A stretch of DNA of 64,000 bases from Xenophilus sp. L33. GTDB taxonomy: Bacteria; Pseudomonadota; Gammaproteobacteria; Burkholderiales; Burkholderiaceae_C. The stretch covers positions 62,887 to 126,886 of the forward strand of contig NZ_LMUW01000112.1 of assembly GCF_009765735.1 (NCBI RefSeq), given 5' to 3'. Below are positions 20,656-28,368 of the stretch, piece by piece. Made by a program: the position numbers and the translations under genes. Each line of letters opens with the position of its first letter. Position 1 is the first letter of the stretch. Below the pieces are notes generated by a model. The model worked only from the letters and a program-made list of their open reading frames with translations, was not told the DNA's origin and ran no database searches.

Positions 20656-21438
20656 TCAGCCGTTGTCGCGCGTGCCCATCAGGGTGCGCTCTCCGTCCTT
20701 GCGGTGCATGTCGAGGAAGGCGCCGCTGAAGGCCCAGGTGGTGGTCGAGCTCAGCGCCGCGATGAATTCGCGCTCCTGCTGCATCACGCCTTCGCCGCTG
20801 CAGTAGCGGCGCGTGGTGGCGACCGGTCCGATGCGGACCTGGTCGCCCTGCACCTTGTAGGTGGCGTGCAGCGTGTTGCAGCCGGCGAAGCCGCGCACGA
20901 CGCCGGCTTCGAATTCCAGCGTGATCGTGGTGCCGGCGATCGGGCTGATGGTCGCCTGGCGGCCGTTGTTGAAGGTGGTGACGGTGCTGTGCAGGCCTTC
21001 CAGCGAGGCGGTGGGCTCGGCGCTGAAGCGCAGCGCGGGCACGTCGCCGGCACCGGTGAGCGTCAACTGGCCGCCGGCCACCGACGGCCGCAGGCTGCCG
21101 GAAAGGGCGCGGCGGAAGGCGTCCTCGACCTTCATCGCCGGCGGTTCGCAGGCCATCATCGAGCCGGCCAGGTGATCGACGACGATCCTTCCCCGCTTCA
21201 TCTGGTAGGCCCCGAAGTAGCGGTTGCAGCCGGAAAAGCCGCTGACCCGCCCGTGCGCGAAGCTGGCCGTGACCGATTGCGGGCCGGTCGGCAGCAGCGA
21301 CGAATCGAGCCCCTGGACCTCGGTGAGGCGCCAGACCGGGCCTTCGACCGCCTGGGCCGGGCTGGCGGGCGGAGCCGCCATCGTGGTGGTCGCCAGGGTC
21401 GCCAGGCCGATCGCCAGCCATTGTTTCGTCGGGTGCAT
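20656..21438 (-). CDS. Secreted protein with two META (HslJ-like) domains
   Basis: A 260-residue exported protein. A signal peptide (hydrophobic residues 8-21) is followed by two tandem META domains. Repeat 1 has GRVSGFSGCNRYFGAY and MMACEPP; repeat 2 has GVVRGFAGCNTLHATY and TRRYCSGEGVMQQE. Both carry the GxxGCN core. META domains occur in HslJ, a heat-inducible lipoprotein linked to novobiocin resistance; the function of double-META proteins is unknown. It ends 6 bp from the antiporter stop (convergent) and diverges from a LysR gene. Confidence 0.88.
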   Translation of the reverse strand: MHPTKQWLAIGLATLATTTMAAPPASPAQAVEGPVWRLTEVQGLDSSLLPTGPQSVTASFAHGRVSGFSGCNRYFGAYQMKRGRIVVDHLAGSMMACEPPAMKVEDAFRRALSGSLRPSVAGGQLTLTGAGDVPALRFSAEPTASLEGLHSTVTTFNNGRQATISPIAGTTITLEFEAGVVRGFAGCNTLHATYKVQGDQVRIGPVATTRRYCSGEGVMQQEREFIAALSSTTTWAFSGAFLDMHRKDGERTLMGTRDNG

Positions 21439-21562
21439 GTCGTTGTCCTTTCCTCTCGGTGCGACCGATCTTAGCCAGCGACCCGGGCAATCCATGAAAG
21501 GCGCGGTGCATCGAGACGCTAGCATCGATGCATCGGCTGCAATGGCCGCGGAGCTTTCCACC

Positions 21563-22480
21563 ATGGACCTCAGGCGCTGGGCGCACATCGTCGCGGTCGC
21601 GGACCGCCGCAGCTTCGTCCGGGCGGCCGAGCAGGTGCACCTCAGCCAGCCGGCGCTCACCCGCAGCATCCAGGCGGCCGAGGCCGAGCTGGGGCTGCAG
21701 CTGTTCGACCGCGGCTCGCACGAAGTGGTGCCGACGCCGGCCGGCGAATTCGTGGTCGAGCGCGCCCGGCAGCTGGTCTTCAACAGCCGTTGCCTGGAGC
21801 GCGATGTCGAGCTCTACCGCAGCCGCAGCCTCGGCGACACCGCCTTCGGCGTCGGCCCGTTCCCGGCGGCGACCTTCGTCGCGTCGCTGCTGGCGGCGAT
21901 GCGGCGCGAGTTTCCGGGCGTCAACCTGCGGGTCGAGGTGAGCAACTGGCAGCTGCTGCTGCAGCGGCTGCTGGAGGAGGACATCGAATTCTTCATTGCC
22001 GAGGTGGGCGACCTGCCGGACGAGCACGACCTGCAGATCCTGTCGCTGCGGCGCGAGCCGGCGGGCTTCTACGTGCGACGCGGCCATCCGCTGGCCGCCG
22101 GCGGCGGCGTGGTCACGCTGCGCGATGCATGGTCGCACGGCGTGGCGTCGGTCCTGCTGCCGATGCGGCCGCGCGGCGTGCTGGCCGGCGTGCTGGGCAG
22201 CACGCCGACAGCGCTGTCGCTGGCGCTCGAATGCGACGACGTCGAGATCCTCAAGCAGGTGGTGCTGGGATGCGACACGGTGCTGATCGCGCCGCAAGGC
22301 TCGGTGGAGCGGGAAATGGCGAACGGCGAGCTGCAGATGTTGCGCATCAAGGGGCTGCCGCCGCTGCAGTCGTCGGAGCCGGGCGTGGTGACCTTGCGCG
22401 GGCGCACGCCGTCGCCGATGGCCAGCCTGATCATCGGTCGGCTGCCGCTGCGCGAGCAAGACCCGCCGGTGCCGGGTTAA
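21563..22480 (+). CDS. LysR family transcriptional regulator
   Basis: A 305-residue LysR-type regulator. The winged HTH covers residues 1-62 (FVRAAEQVHLSQPALTRSIQ is the recognition region), followed by the two-lobe periplasmic-binding-like effector domain. The ATG at 21563 fits the family's conserved N-terminus; an in-frame ATG at 21542 would add 7 residues. It diverges from the double-META gene (124 bp apart), so that gene is the first target to consider. Its stop overlaps the convergent DnaJ-like gene by 4 bp. Effector unknown. Confidence 0.92.
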   Translation: MDLRRWAHIVAVADRRSFVRAAEQVHLSQPALTRSIQAAEAELGLQLFDRGSHEVVPTPAGEFVVERARQLVFNSRCLERDVELYRSRSLGDTAFGVGPFPAATFVASLLAAMRREFPGVNLRVEVSNWQLLLQRLLEEDIEFFIAEVGDLPDEHDLQILSLRREPAGFYVRRGHPLAAGGGVVTLRDAWSHGVASVLLPMRPRGVLAGVLGSTPTALSLALECDDVEILKQVVLGCDTVLIAPQGSVEREMANGELQMLRIKGLPPLQSSEPGVVTLRGRTPSPMASLIIGRLPLREQDPPVPG

Positions 22481-23538
22481 CCAGGGCGAGGCGGCAGATT
22501 GCGCGCCCAGGCCTTCAGCCCGCGGTTCCACTCGCGCAGGCGTTCGTCCACCGGCTGGCCGTCGGCGCGCGAGCCGGTCGCCATCAACTGGTCGAGCAGG
22601 ATCTGCTGGTCGCCGCTGAGCGGCGCCGGGAAGACCGGTTGCACCGTGATCCACAGGTCGCCGCGCGGGCCCTTGCGCGCGAGCGGGAAGCCCTCGCCCG
22701 GCAGCCGGTAGGCGAGGGTGTCGCGCCGCAGCGGCAATGGCTGAGGGCCGGCGAGGGTCGGCACGGTGACGGTGCGCTCGCCGATCCAGGCGAAGCCGTC
22801 GACCGGCACCTCGCAATGCACGGCGGCGGCGTCGTCCAGGCGGAAGAAGGCATGCGCGGCGAGCTCGATGCGGATCTCCAGGTCGGCCGGCGGCCGTTCG
22901 CTGCGCGAGCGGCGGCTGTCGACGTGCAGCAGGTCGCCGCTGCGCACGCCGGGCGGAATGCGCACGCTGATCCGGTACTTGTGCGCCGGCGCCTTGCCGC
23001 TGCCTTCGCAGGCGCCGCAGACCTGCCGCGCGATGCCGCCGCCGAGGCAAGCCTCGCACTCGACCGCGGTGCCGAGCCAGCCGAAGAAGGAACGCTTCGA
23101 CAACGCACCCGAGCCGCCGCAACGTTCGCAGTGGCCGCCCAGCACCTGGTGGCCGGCGCCGGCGCAGGTGGCGCAGACGGCGGTGACCCGGCCGTGCAGC
23201 ACCTTGACGCAGCCGGCGGCGGCTTCCTCGAGCGTGAGCTTGAGCTTGCGGTGGATCGGTGGCCGCGATGGCCCGGGCGCGTCCGGCGCTTGCGCTTCGG
23301 TCGCGGATTCGGCTGTGGGTTCGCTGCCGGGCTCGCCGGCCGGCGTGCGGTCCAGCAGGCCCGAACGCTGCAGCGCCTCGAAGGCCTGGTTGATGCGCTG
23401 CATGCGGGCCACCGCGTCGGCGCTCTCGTTGCGGTCGGGATGCCATCGCGACACCAGCCGGCGCCAGGCGATCTTGACCTCGCGCTCGGTGGCGCCGGGT
23501 GCCAGGCCGAGCTCGGCGAATGCGTGGTCGGTGCCCAA
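22477..23538 (-). CDS. DnaJ-like co-chaperone with zinc domain but no G/F region
   Basis: A 353-residue J-protein. The N-terminal J domain has the HPD triad at residues 33-35. A Pro/Glu/Ala linker (65-95) replaces the Gly/Phe-rich region of DnaJ. Four CxxC zinc motifs follow (C122/C125, C137/C140, C161/C164, C174/C177), then the C-terminal substrate-binding domain (RIPPGVRSGDLLHV, RKGPRGDLWITVQPVF). It should stimulate an Hsp70 and may hold particular clients. It is not the main DnaJ, which has a G/F region and usually follows dnaK. Start chosen at the ATG opening the J domain. Confidence 0.9.
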   Translation of the reverse strand: MGTDHAFAELGLAPGATEREVKIAWRRLVSRWHPDRNESADAVARMQRINQAFEALQRSGLLDRTPAGEPGSEPTAESATEAQAPDAPGPSRPPIHRKLKLTLEEAAAGCVKVLHGRVTAVCATCAGAGHQVLGGHCERCGGSGALSKRSFFGWLGTAVECEACLGGGIARQVCGACEGSGKAPAHKYRISVRIPPGVRSGDLLHVDSRRSRSERPPADLEIRIELAAHAFFRLDDAAAVHCEVPVDGFAWIGERTVTVPTLAGPQPLPLRRDTLAYRLPGEGFPLARKGPRGDLWITVQPVFPAPLSGDQQILLDQLMATGSRADGQPVDERLREWNRGLKAWARNLPPRPG

Positions 23539-23654
23539 ATGCGGTCCTCCTGGAAGGCGCTCCGTGCGGTCGGCGCGCCGCGACGAATGGTAGCGGAAGG
23601 GCTTTCCGCATCGTGCCGCGGCGGGACTGGCAAAAGGCGTCGGAAGCGTCGAAG

Positions 23655-24251
23655 ATGAGCGTCCTGCCCTTGCCGAAAGCCGATGCCATGCCCACTGCCG
23701 AAAGCCGTCCTGTCGAGGTTCAGGTGCCTGCCGATTCCGCGGTCGCCCGGGCCTATGGGCACACCGACCTGGCGGACGCCTGGTCGATCCGCTTGCCGGC
23801 CGGCGCCAGCGCCGATCCGGAACTGCTGGCGCGCTTCCTGTTCGCGCAGCAGGGTCGCTGGGTGGCCGGGCTGATGCGCGTGCGCGATGCGGTGGTGGCC
23901 CGCGTCGGCCTGAAGACCGCGCGCCAGCTGCGCCAGAACCAGGACCGGCGCGTCGAATTCTTCAAGATCTACGACAAGTCCGCGCGCGAGATCATCCTCG
24001 GCGAGGACGACAAGCACCTCGACTTCCGGGTCTCGGTGCTGCGGCGGACCGAGACCGTGGCCGGCGACCTCGCGGCGCATCTCGTGCTGAGCACCGTCGT
24101 GCATTGCCACAACCGGCTCGGCCGCACCTACCTTTGGCTGATCGGGCCCTTCCACCGGCTGGTGGTGAAGTCGAGCCTGCGGCGCGCCGCGCGGGCCGGC
24201 TGGCCTAGAGATCCCCGACCGGGACGAACGGACTCAGCAGCTGCAGCTTGA
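23655..24251 (+). CDS. DUF2867 domain protein
   Basis: A 198-residue protein of the DUF2867 family, function unknown. Typical segments are present: DAWSIRLPAGASADPELLARFLF, a central FFKIYDKSAREIILGEDDKHLDFRVSV beta region and the C-terminal GRTYLWLIGPFHRLVVKSSLRRAA. An ATG at 23688 is an alternative start 11 codons downstream. The last 47 bp overlap the 3' end of the convergent phospholipase D gene, and the final residues past GW are probably non-essential tail. Confidence 0.82.
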   Translation: MSVLPLPKADAMPTAESRPVEVQVPADSAVARAYGHTDLADAWSIRLPAGASADPELLARFLFAQQGRWVAGLMRVRDAVVARVGLKTARQLRQNQDRRVEFFKIYDKSAREIILGEDDKHLDFRVSVLRRTETVAGDLAAHLVLSTVVHCHNRLGRTYLWLIGPFHRLVVKSSLRRAARAGWPRDPRPGRTDSAAAA

Positions 24252-25806
24252 GGCGCTGCCAGGCGGTGGTCTCGGGCGGCTGGTCGAACACCGACTGGCT
24301 GCCGTCGTCGTTGAAGCGGATCCACTCGATGTGCCGGCCGTCACCGGCCAGGCGCAGCTGGTAGCTGCTGCCGGCATCGGCGAAGGCCTCGAGCTGCCGC
24401 GCCATCTCGGGGCTGTCGATGATGAGGCCGAGCTCGGTGTTGAGGATCGCCGAGCGGGCGTCGAGGTTCATCGAGCCGAGGAAGACCTGGCGCTGGTCGA
24501 CGATGGCGCTCTTCATGTGCAGCGCGCCGGTGCGCTGGCCGAAGAGGCCGAGGTGATGCCGCTGCACGCTCAGCGACGGGCTCAGCTCGTCGACCTTCAC
24601 GCCGGCGGCGAGCAGGTCCTCGAGGTGCGGACGGTAGGCGCTGTAGACCCAGGGCACGTCGGTCGAGGCCAGCGAGTTGGTGACGATGGTGATGTCGATG
24701 CCGCGCTGGCGCGCATCGATCAGGCCCTTCACCGCGCGGTCGCTCGGGATGAAGTAGGGCGACACCATCTTGATGTCCTGCCGCGCCGTGTCGAACCACT
24801 CGATGACGCCTTCGGTCACCGTGCCTTCGAGCGAGTCGCGCGACTGGTTCCAGCCGGCGGTCTTGCTGAGCGGGTCGTAGAGCACGCGGGCGTCGGCCCA
24901 CAGCAGCGGGTCGAGGCGGCGGTCGGCCAGTTCGAAGGGCAGGTTCACCATCAGCACCACGTCGGGCGCCAACTGCCGGGGCTCGTCCGGCGCCGGATGC
25001 TCGACATGGCCGTCGGCCGGGATCCGCACCGGCTCGGGCGGCCTGGCCGCGGCGGTGCGCCGCTCGAAGTCCGCCTGCAACTGCGCCGCTGTCAGCGCGC
25101 TCGACGCGATGCGCTGCACCGGGAACACGACCGCGCTGTTCCAGTAGTGGTCGAAGGCATCGGACAGCGCCCGCACCACCGGCCCGGCGGCGAAGGTGTC
25201 CATGTCGACGAAGTTGCTGCCGGCGGCATTCATCACGTACTCGTCGGCCATGTTGCGGCCGCCCGCGACCGCGGCCGCGTTGTCGGCGATGAAGAGCTTG
25301 TTGTGCATGCGCCGGTTGACCCGCTCGAAGTCGAGGCCGGAGCTGATGAAGCGGGTCGCGGTGCTGCCGCGGCCGCCAGGGAACGGGTTGAACAGCCGCA
25401 CCTCGACGTTCGGGAAGCTGGCCAGCGCCAGCAGCAGGTCGTCCTCGCCGACGGTGTAGAGGTCGTCGACCAGCAATCGCACCCGCACGCCGCGGGCCGC
25501 CGCATCGCGCAGCGCCCGCATCAACGCGCGGCCGGTGTTGTCGCCGGGCAGAAGGTAGTACTGGACGTCGAGGCTCTTCGTGGCCAGCCGGGTCAGCTCG
25601 ATGCGGGTGGCGAAGGAATTGGGGCCGTAGGGCAGCAGGCGGAAGCCGGAGCGGCCGTCGCCCGGCAACGCGGCGGCGGTGAGATCGGCCAGCGGCGTAC
25701 GCGCGTAGTCGGCGATGGCGGCGGTGGGCGTGGCGGGTCGGGGTGGCGGGAGGCTGGCGCAGGCGGCAAGAGCCAGCGCCGAAGCGATCGCCAGCCAGGG
25801 ACGCAT
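24205..25806 (-). CDS. Phospholipase D family lipoprotein (cardiolipin synthase-like)
   Basis: A 533-residue PLD-superfamily protein with two HKD motifs: HNKLFIADN and HMKSAIVDQ, each followed by a GxxNxxxR-type segment (GGRNMADEY; GSMNLDARS). Such proteins cleave or transfer phosphatidyl groups and resemble ClsC-type cardiolipin synthases. The start at 25806 gives MRPWLAIASALALAAC, a compact lipoprotein signal with the acylated Cys at residue 16; the in-frame ATG at 25860 would add 18 residues. The gene diverges from HMG-CoA lyase and overlaps the DUF2867 gene at its 3' end. Confidence 0.9.
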   Translation of the reverse strand: MRPWLAIASALALAACASLPPPRPATPTAAIADYARTPLADLTAAALPGDGRSGFRLLPYGPNSFATRIELTRLATKSLDVQYYLLPGDNTGRALMRALRDAAARGVRVRLLVDDLYTVGEDDLLLALASFPNVEVRLFNPFPGGRGSTATRFISSGLDFERVNRRMHNKLFIADNAAAVAGGRNMADEYVMNAAGSNFVDMDTFAAGPVVRALSDAFDHYWNSAVVFPVQRIASSALTAAQLQADFERRTAAARPPEPVRIPADGHVEHPAPDEPRQLAPDVVLMVNLPFELADRRLDPLLWADARVLYDPLSKTAGWNQSRDSLEGTVTEGVIEWFDTARQDIKMVSPYFIPSDRAVKGLIDARQRGIDITIVTNSLASTDVPWVYSAYRPHLEDLLAAGVKVDELSPSLSVQRHHLGLFGQRTGALHMKSAIVDQRQVFLGSMNLDARSAILNTELGLIIDSPEMARQLEAFADAGSSYQLRLAGDGRHIEWIRFNDDGSQSVFDQPPETTAWQRLKLQLLSPFVPVGDL

Positions 25807-25927
25807 CCGTGCGAGGACATTCGCCAGTGCGCGGGTGCGAATCGAGGTCGGGACATTCATCGGTGCGGGCGAGTCTATGGAAGCCGGAGGAAAATGGCGA
25901 ATTCGCACCTTCAACCCCACCAGCCCC

Positions 25928-26848
25928 ATGAAACTCCCCGCCAGAGTCAAGATCGTCGACGTCGGCCCGCGCGACGGCCTCCAGAACGAGAAGCAGCCGG
26001 TCTCGGCCGAGATCAAGATCGGGCTGGTGCATCGCCTGCAGGAAGCCGGCCTGAAGGAGATCGAGGTCACCAGCTTCGTCTCGCCCAAGTGGGTGCCGCA
26101 GATGGCCGACAACGCCGAGGTGATGCACGGCATCCGCCGCGCGCCCGGCGTGCGCTACTCGGTGCTGACGCCGAACATGAAGGGCCTCGAGGCCGCCATG
26201 GCTGCGCCGCGCGAGGAGTGGCCCGACGAGATCGTGGTCTTCGGGGCCGCCAGCGAGGCCTTCAGCCAACGCAACATCAACTGCTCGATCGCCGAGAGCA
26301 TCGAGCGCTTCCGGCCGGTGGTGGCCGCGGCGCGCGAGAACGGCATCTACGTGCGGGGTGCGATGTCCTGCACCGTCGGCTGCCCCTATGAAGGCGAGAT
26401 CGCGCCGGAGCGGGTCGGCATGCTGGCCGGCCTGATGAAGGACATCGGCGTGCAGCACATCGGGGTGGCCGACACCATCGGCGTGGGCACGCCGGTCAAG
26501 GTGCAGCGGGCGATCGAGGCGACCTTGGCGCACTTCGACATCGACGACATCTCCGGCCACTACCACGACACCTACGGCCAGGCGCTCGGCAACACGCTGG
26601 CCAGCCTGGAGCTGGGCGTGTGGCAGTTCGACACCTCGTCGGCCGGCCTCGGGGGCTGCCCCTATGCCAAGGGCGCGACCGGCAACGTGGCGACCGAGGA
26701 CGTGGTCTACATGCTGCAAGGCATGGGCATCGACACCGGCATCGACCTCGACCGGCTGATCGACGCCGGCGTCTACATCAGCGACGCCCTGGGCCGCGAG
26801 CCGAATTCGCGGGCGTCCAAGGCCATCCGCACCCGGCGAGCCGGTTGA
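25928..26848 (+). CDS. liuE: Hydroxymethylglutaryl-CoA lyase
   Basis: A 306-residue HMGL-like TIM-barrel enzyme splitting HMG-CoA into acetoacetate and acetyl-CoA, the last step of leucine degradation. The N-terminal VGPRDGLQNE contains the catalytic arginine and metal-binding aspartate; HYHDTYGQALGN supplies metal-binding histidines; SSAGLGGCPYAKGATGN carries the signature active-site cysteine. It completes the liuABCD pathway but is separated from it by about 10 kb and must have its own promoter. It ends 1 bp before ybaK, so the following genes are probably cotranscribed. Confidence 0.96.
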   Translation: MKLPARVKIVDVGPRDGLQNEKQPVSAEIKIGLVHRLQEAGLKEIEVTSFVSPKWVPQMADNAEVMHGIRRAPGVRYSVLTPNMKGLEAAMAAPREEWPDEIVVFGAASEAFSQRNINCSIAESIERFRPVVAAARENGIYVRGAMSCTVGCPYEGEIAPERVGMLAGLMKDIGVQHIGVADTIGVGTPVKVQRAIEATLAHFDIDDISGHYHDTYGQALGNTLASLELGVWQFDTSSAGLGGCPYAKGATGNVATEDVVYMLQGMGIDTGIDLDRLIDAGVYISDALGREPNSRASKAIRTRRAG

Positions 26849-26849
26849 C

Positions 26850-27338
26850 ATGTGCGGCGCCGAACTGACTTCGTTGCCCGAAGGCGTGCAGCGGGTCGCC
26901 CGCCTGCTGCAGGACAAGGGCCATCCGCATGCGCCGCAGATGCTCGACGACGCCGCCCGCACCGCGCAGCAGGCGGCTGACGCGCTCGGCATCGCGCTGG
27001 GGCAGATCGCCAAGAGCATCGTCTTTCGCCGCAAGTCGGACGACGCGGCGGTGCTGGTCGTGACCTCCGGCGACCGCCGGGTCGACGAGAAGAAGGTCGA
27101 GGCCATCGTCGGCAAGCTCGGCCGCGCCGATGCCGAGTTCGTCAAGGCGCGCACCGGCTTCTCGATCGGCGGAGTGTCGCCCTTCGCGCATGCGACCGCG
27201 CCGGTGATGCTGATCGACCGCGAGCTGTTCCGCTTCGAGGACATCTGGGCGGCGGCCGGCCATCCGCATGCGGTGGTGCGGCTGCGGCCGCACGACCTCG
27301 AAGGCCTGACCGGCGCGCCGGTGGCGGACGTGGTGTGA
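26850..27338 (+). CDS. YbaK/ProX-type aminoacyl-tRNA deacylase
   Basis: A 162-residue protein of the YbaK/EbsC family, which hydrolyses mischarged aminoacyl-tRNAs (for example Cys-tRNAPro). Seen here are the KSIVFRRKSDDAAVLVV strand with its conserved lysine, the DEKKVEAI segment and the glycine-rich GFSIGGVSPFAH loop. It is full length. It starts 1 bp after HMG-CoA lyase and overlaps the DUF1289 start by 4 bp, giving a tight four-gene string. Whether the exact substrate is Cys- or Ala-tRNAPro is not decidable from sequence. Confidence 0.9.
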   Translation: MCGAELTSLPEGVQRVARLLQDKGHPHAPQMLDDAARTAQQAADALGIALGQIAKSIVFRRKSDDAAVLVVTSGDRRVDEKKVEAIVGKLGRADAEFVKARTGFSIGGVSPFAHATAPVMLIDRELFRFEDIWAAAGHPHAVVRLRPHDLEGLTGAPVADVV

Positions 27339-27589
27339 GAGCGACCCCACTGGCCGAGCGCGCCGCGCAAGCACACAGCCTGCCGCGCGACCTGCCATCG
27401 CCCTGCGTCTCGATCTGCCGCATGGACGCCGCCAGCGGCTTCTGCCAGGGGTGCCTCCGCACCATCGACGAGATCGGCGCCTGGAGCCGCATCGGCGATG
27501 CCGAGAAGCGCGGCATCTGGCGCGCGATCGAACTGCGCGCCGCCGCCGGCTTCATGCCGAACGAAGCGCAATCCCGAGAGCCTTCATGA
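27335..27589 (+). CDS. DUF1289 small cysteine protein
   Basis: An 84-residue protein with the DUF1289 core: SPCVSICRMDAASGFCQGC with four cysteines, followed by LRTIDEIGAWSRIGDAEKRGIW. The cysteine spacing suggests a metal-binding site; the function is unknown. It is read from a GTG overlapping the ybaK stop, and its own stop overlaps the start of the HCCA-isomerase gene, so it is coupled on both sides. Confidence 0.88.
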   Translation: MRATPLAERAAQAHSLPRDLPSPCVSICRMDAASGFCQGCLRTIDEIGAWSRIGDAEKRGIWRAIELRAAAGFMPNEAQSREPS

Positions 27590-28227
27590 AGCACATCACC
27601 TGCCACATCGACTTCATCTCGCCTTACGCCTACCTGGCCTTCGAGCAACTGCCCGAGGCGCTCGCGGGCCTCAGCTACGAGGTCGCCTACCGGCCGGTGC
27701 TGCTCGGCGCGATGCTCAAGCACCACGGCCAGCTCGGTCCGGGCGAGATTCCTGCCAAGCGCATCTGGACCTATCGCCATTCGCTATGGCTGGCGCGCAC
27801 GCTCGGCATCCCGATGGACATGCCCGCGACCCATCCCTACAACCCGCTGCCGCACCTGCGCATGGCGCTCGCGACCACGCGCGACGGCAACGTCAGCCGC
27901 CACGTGGCTGAGACGATCTTCCGCGCGGTCTGGCGCGGCGGTGCCGAGGCGGTCGATCCGGCGCGGCTGGAGGCGCTGGCCGCGGGCCTGCCGCAACTGC
28001 GCGACGGCAACGGCGACGAGGCCCGGGCCCAGTTGCGCGCCAACACCGATGCGGCGATCGCCGCCGGCGCCTTCGGCGTTCCGGCCTTCGAGGCGGACGG
28101 CGAATTGTTCTGGGGCCTGGAAGGCCTGCCGCTGCTGCGCGCCCATTGCGAAGGCGACGACTGGTTCGCCGGCGAAGCCTGGTCGAAGGCGGCGGAGCGC
28201 CCTGGGGTTTTCCGCAAGTCTCCCTGA
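27586..28227 (+). CDS. 2-hydroxychromene-2-carboxylate isomerase family (DsbA-like)
   Basis: A 213-residue thioredoxin-fold protein of the HCCA isomerase/DsbA-like group. The N-terminal IDFISPYAYLAFEQL holds the serine that replaces a redox cysteine and contacts glutathione in HCCA isomerase; FGVPAFEADGELFWG is the cis-Pro region. Members isomerise 2-hydroxychromene-2-carboxylate in naphthalene breakdown, but many are generic glutathione-dependent enzymes. No aromatic-degradation genes are nearby, so the specific substrate is doubtful. Confidence 0.85.
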   Translation: MKHITCHIDFISPYAYLAFEQLPEALAGLSYEVAYRPVLLGAMLKHHGQLGPGEIPAKRIWTYRHSLWLARTLGIPMDMPATHPYNPLPHLRMALATTRDGNVSRHVAETIFRAVWRGGAEAVDPARLEALAAGLPQLRDGNGDEARAQLRANTDAAIAAGAFGVPAFEADGELFWGLEGLPLLRAHCEGDDWFAGEAWSKAAERPGVFRKSP

Positions 28228-28368
28228 ATTTCTTACATTCCGAAACGCCACGTGCGGGTTTCCACCTGAACTGTCAGCAATGGTTCAGTTTGGTGCAAGT
28301 ATCCGGTCAGCCGGCGCACCAAGAATGCGATGCGTCCCGTCCTGGGGCATCACAAGGAGATCAGCGCA

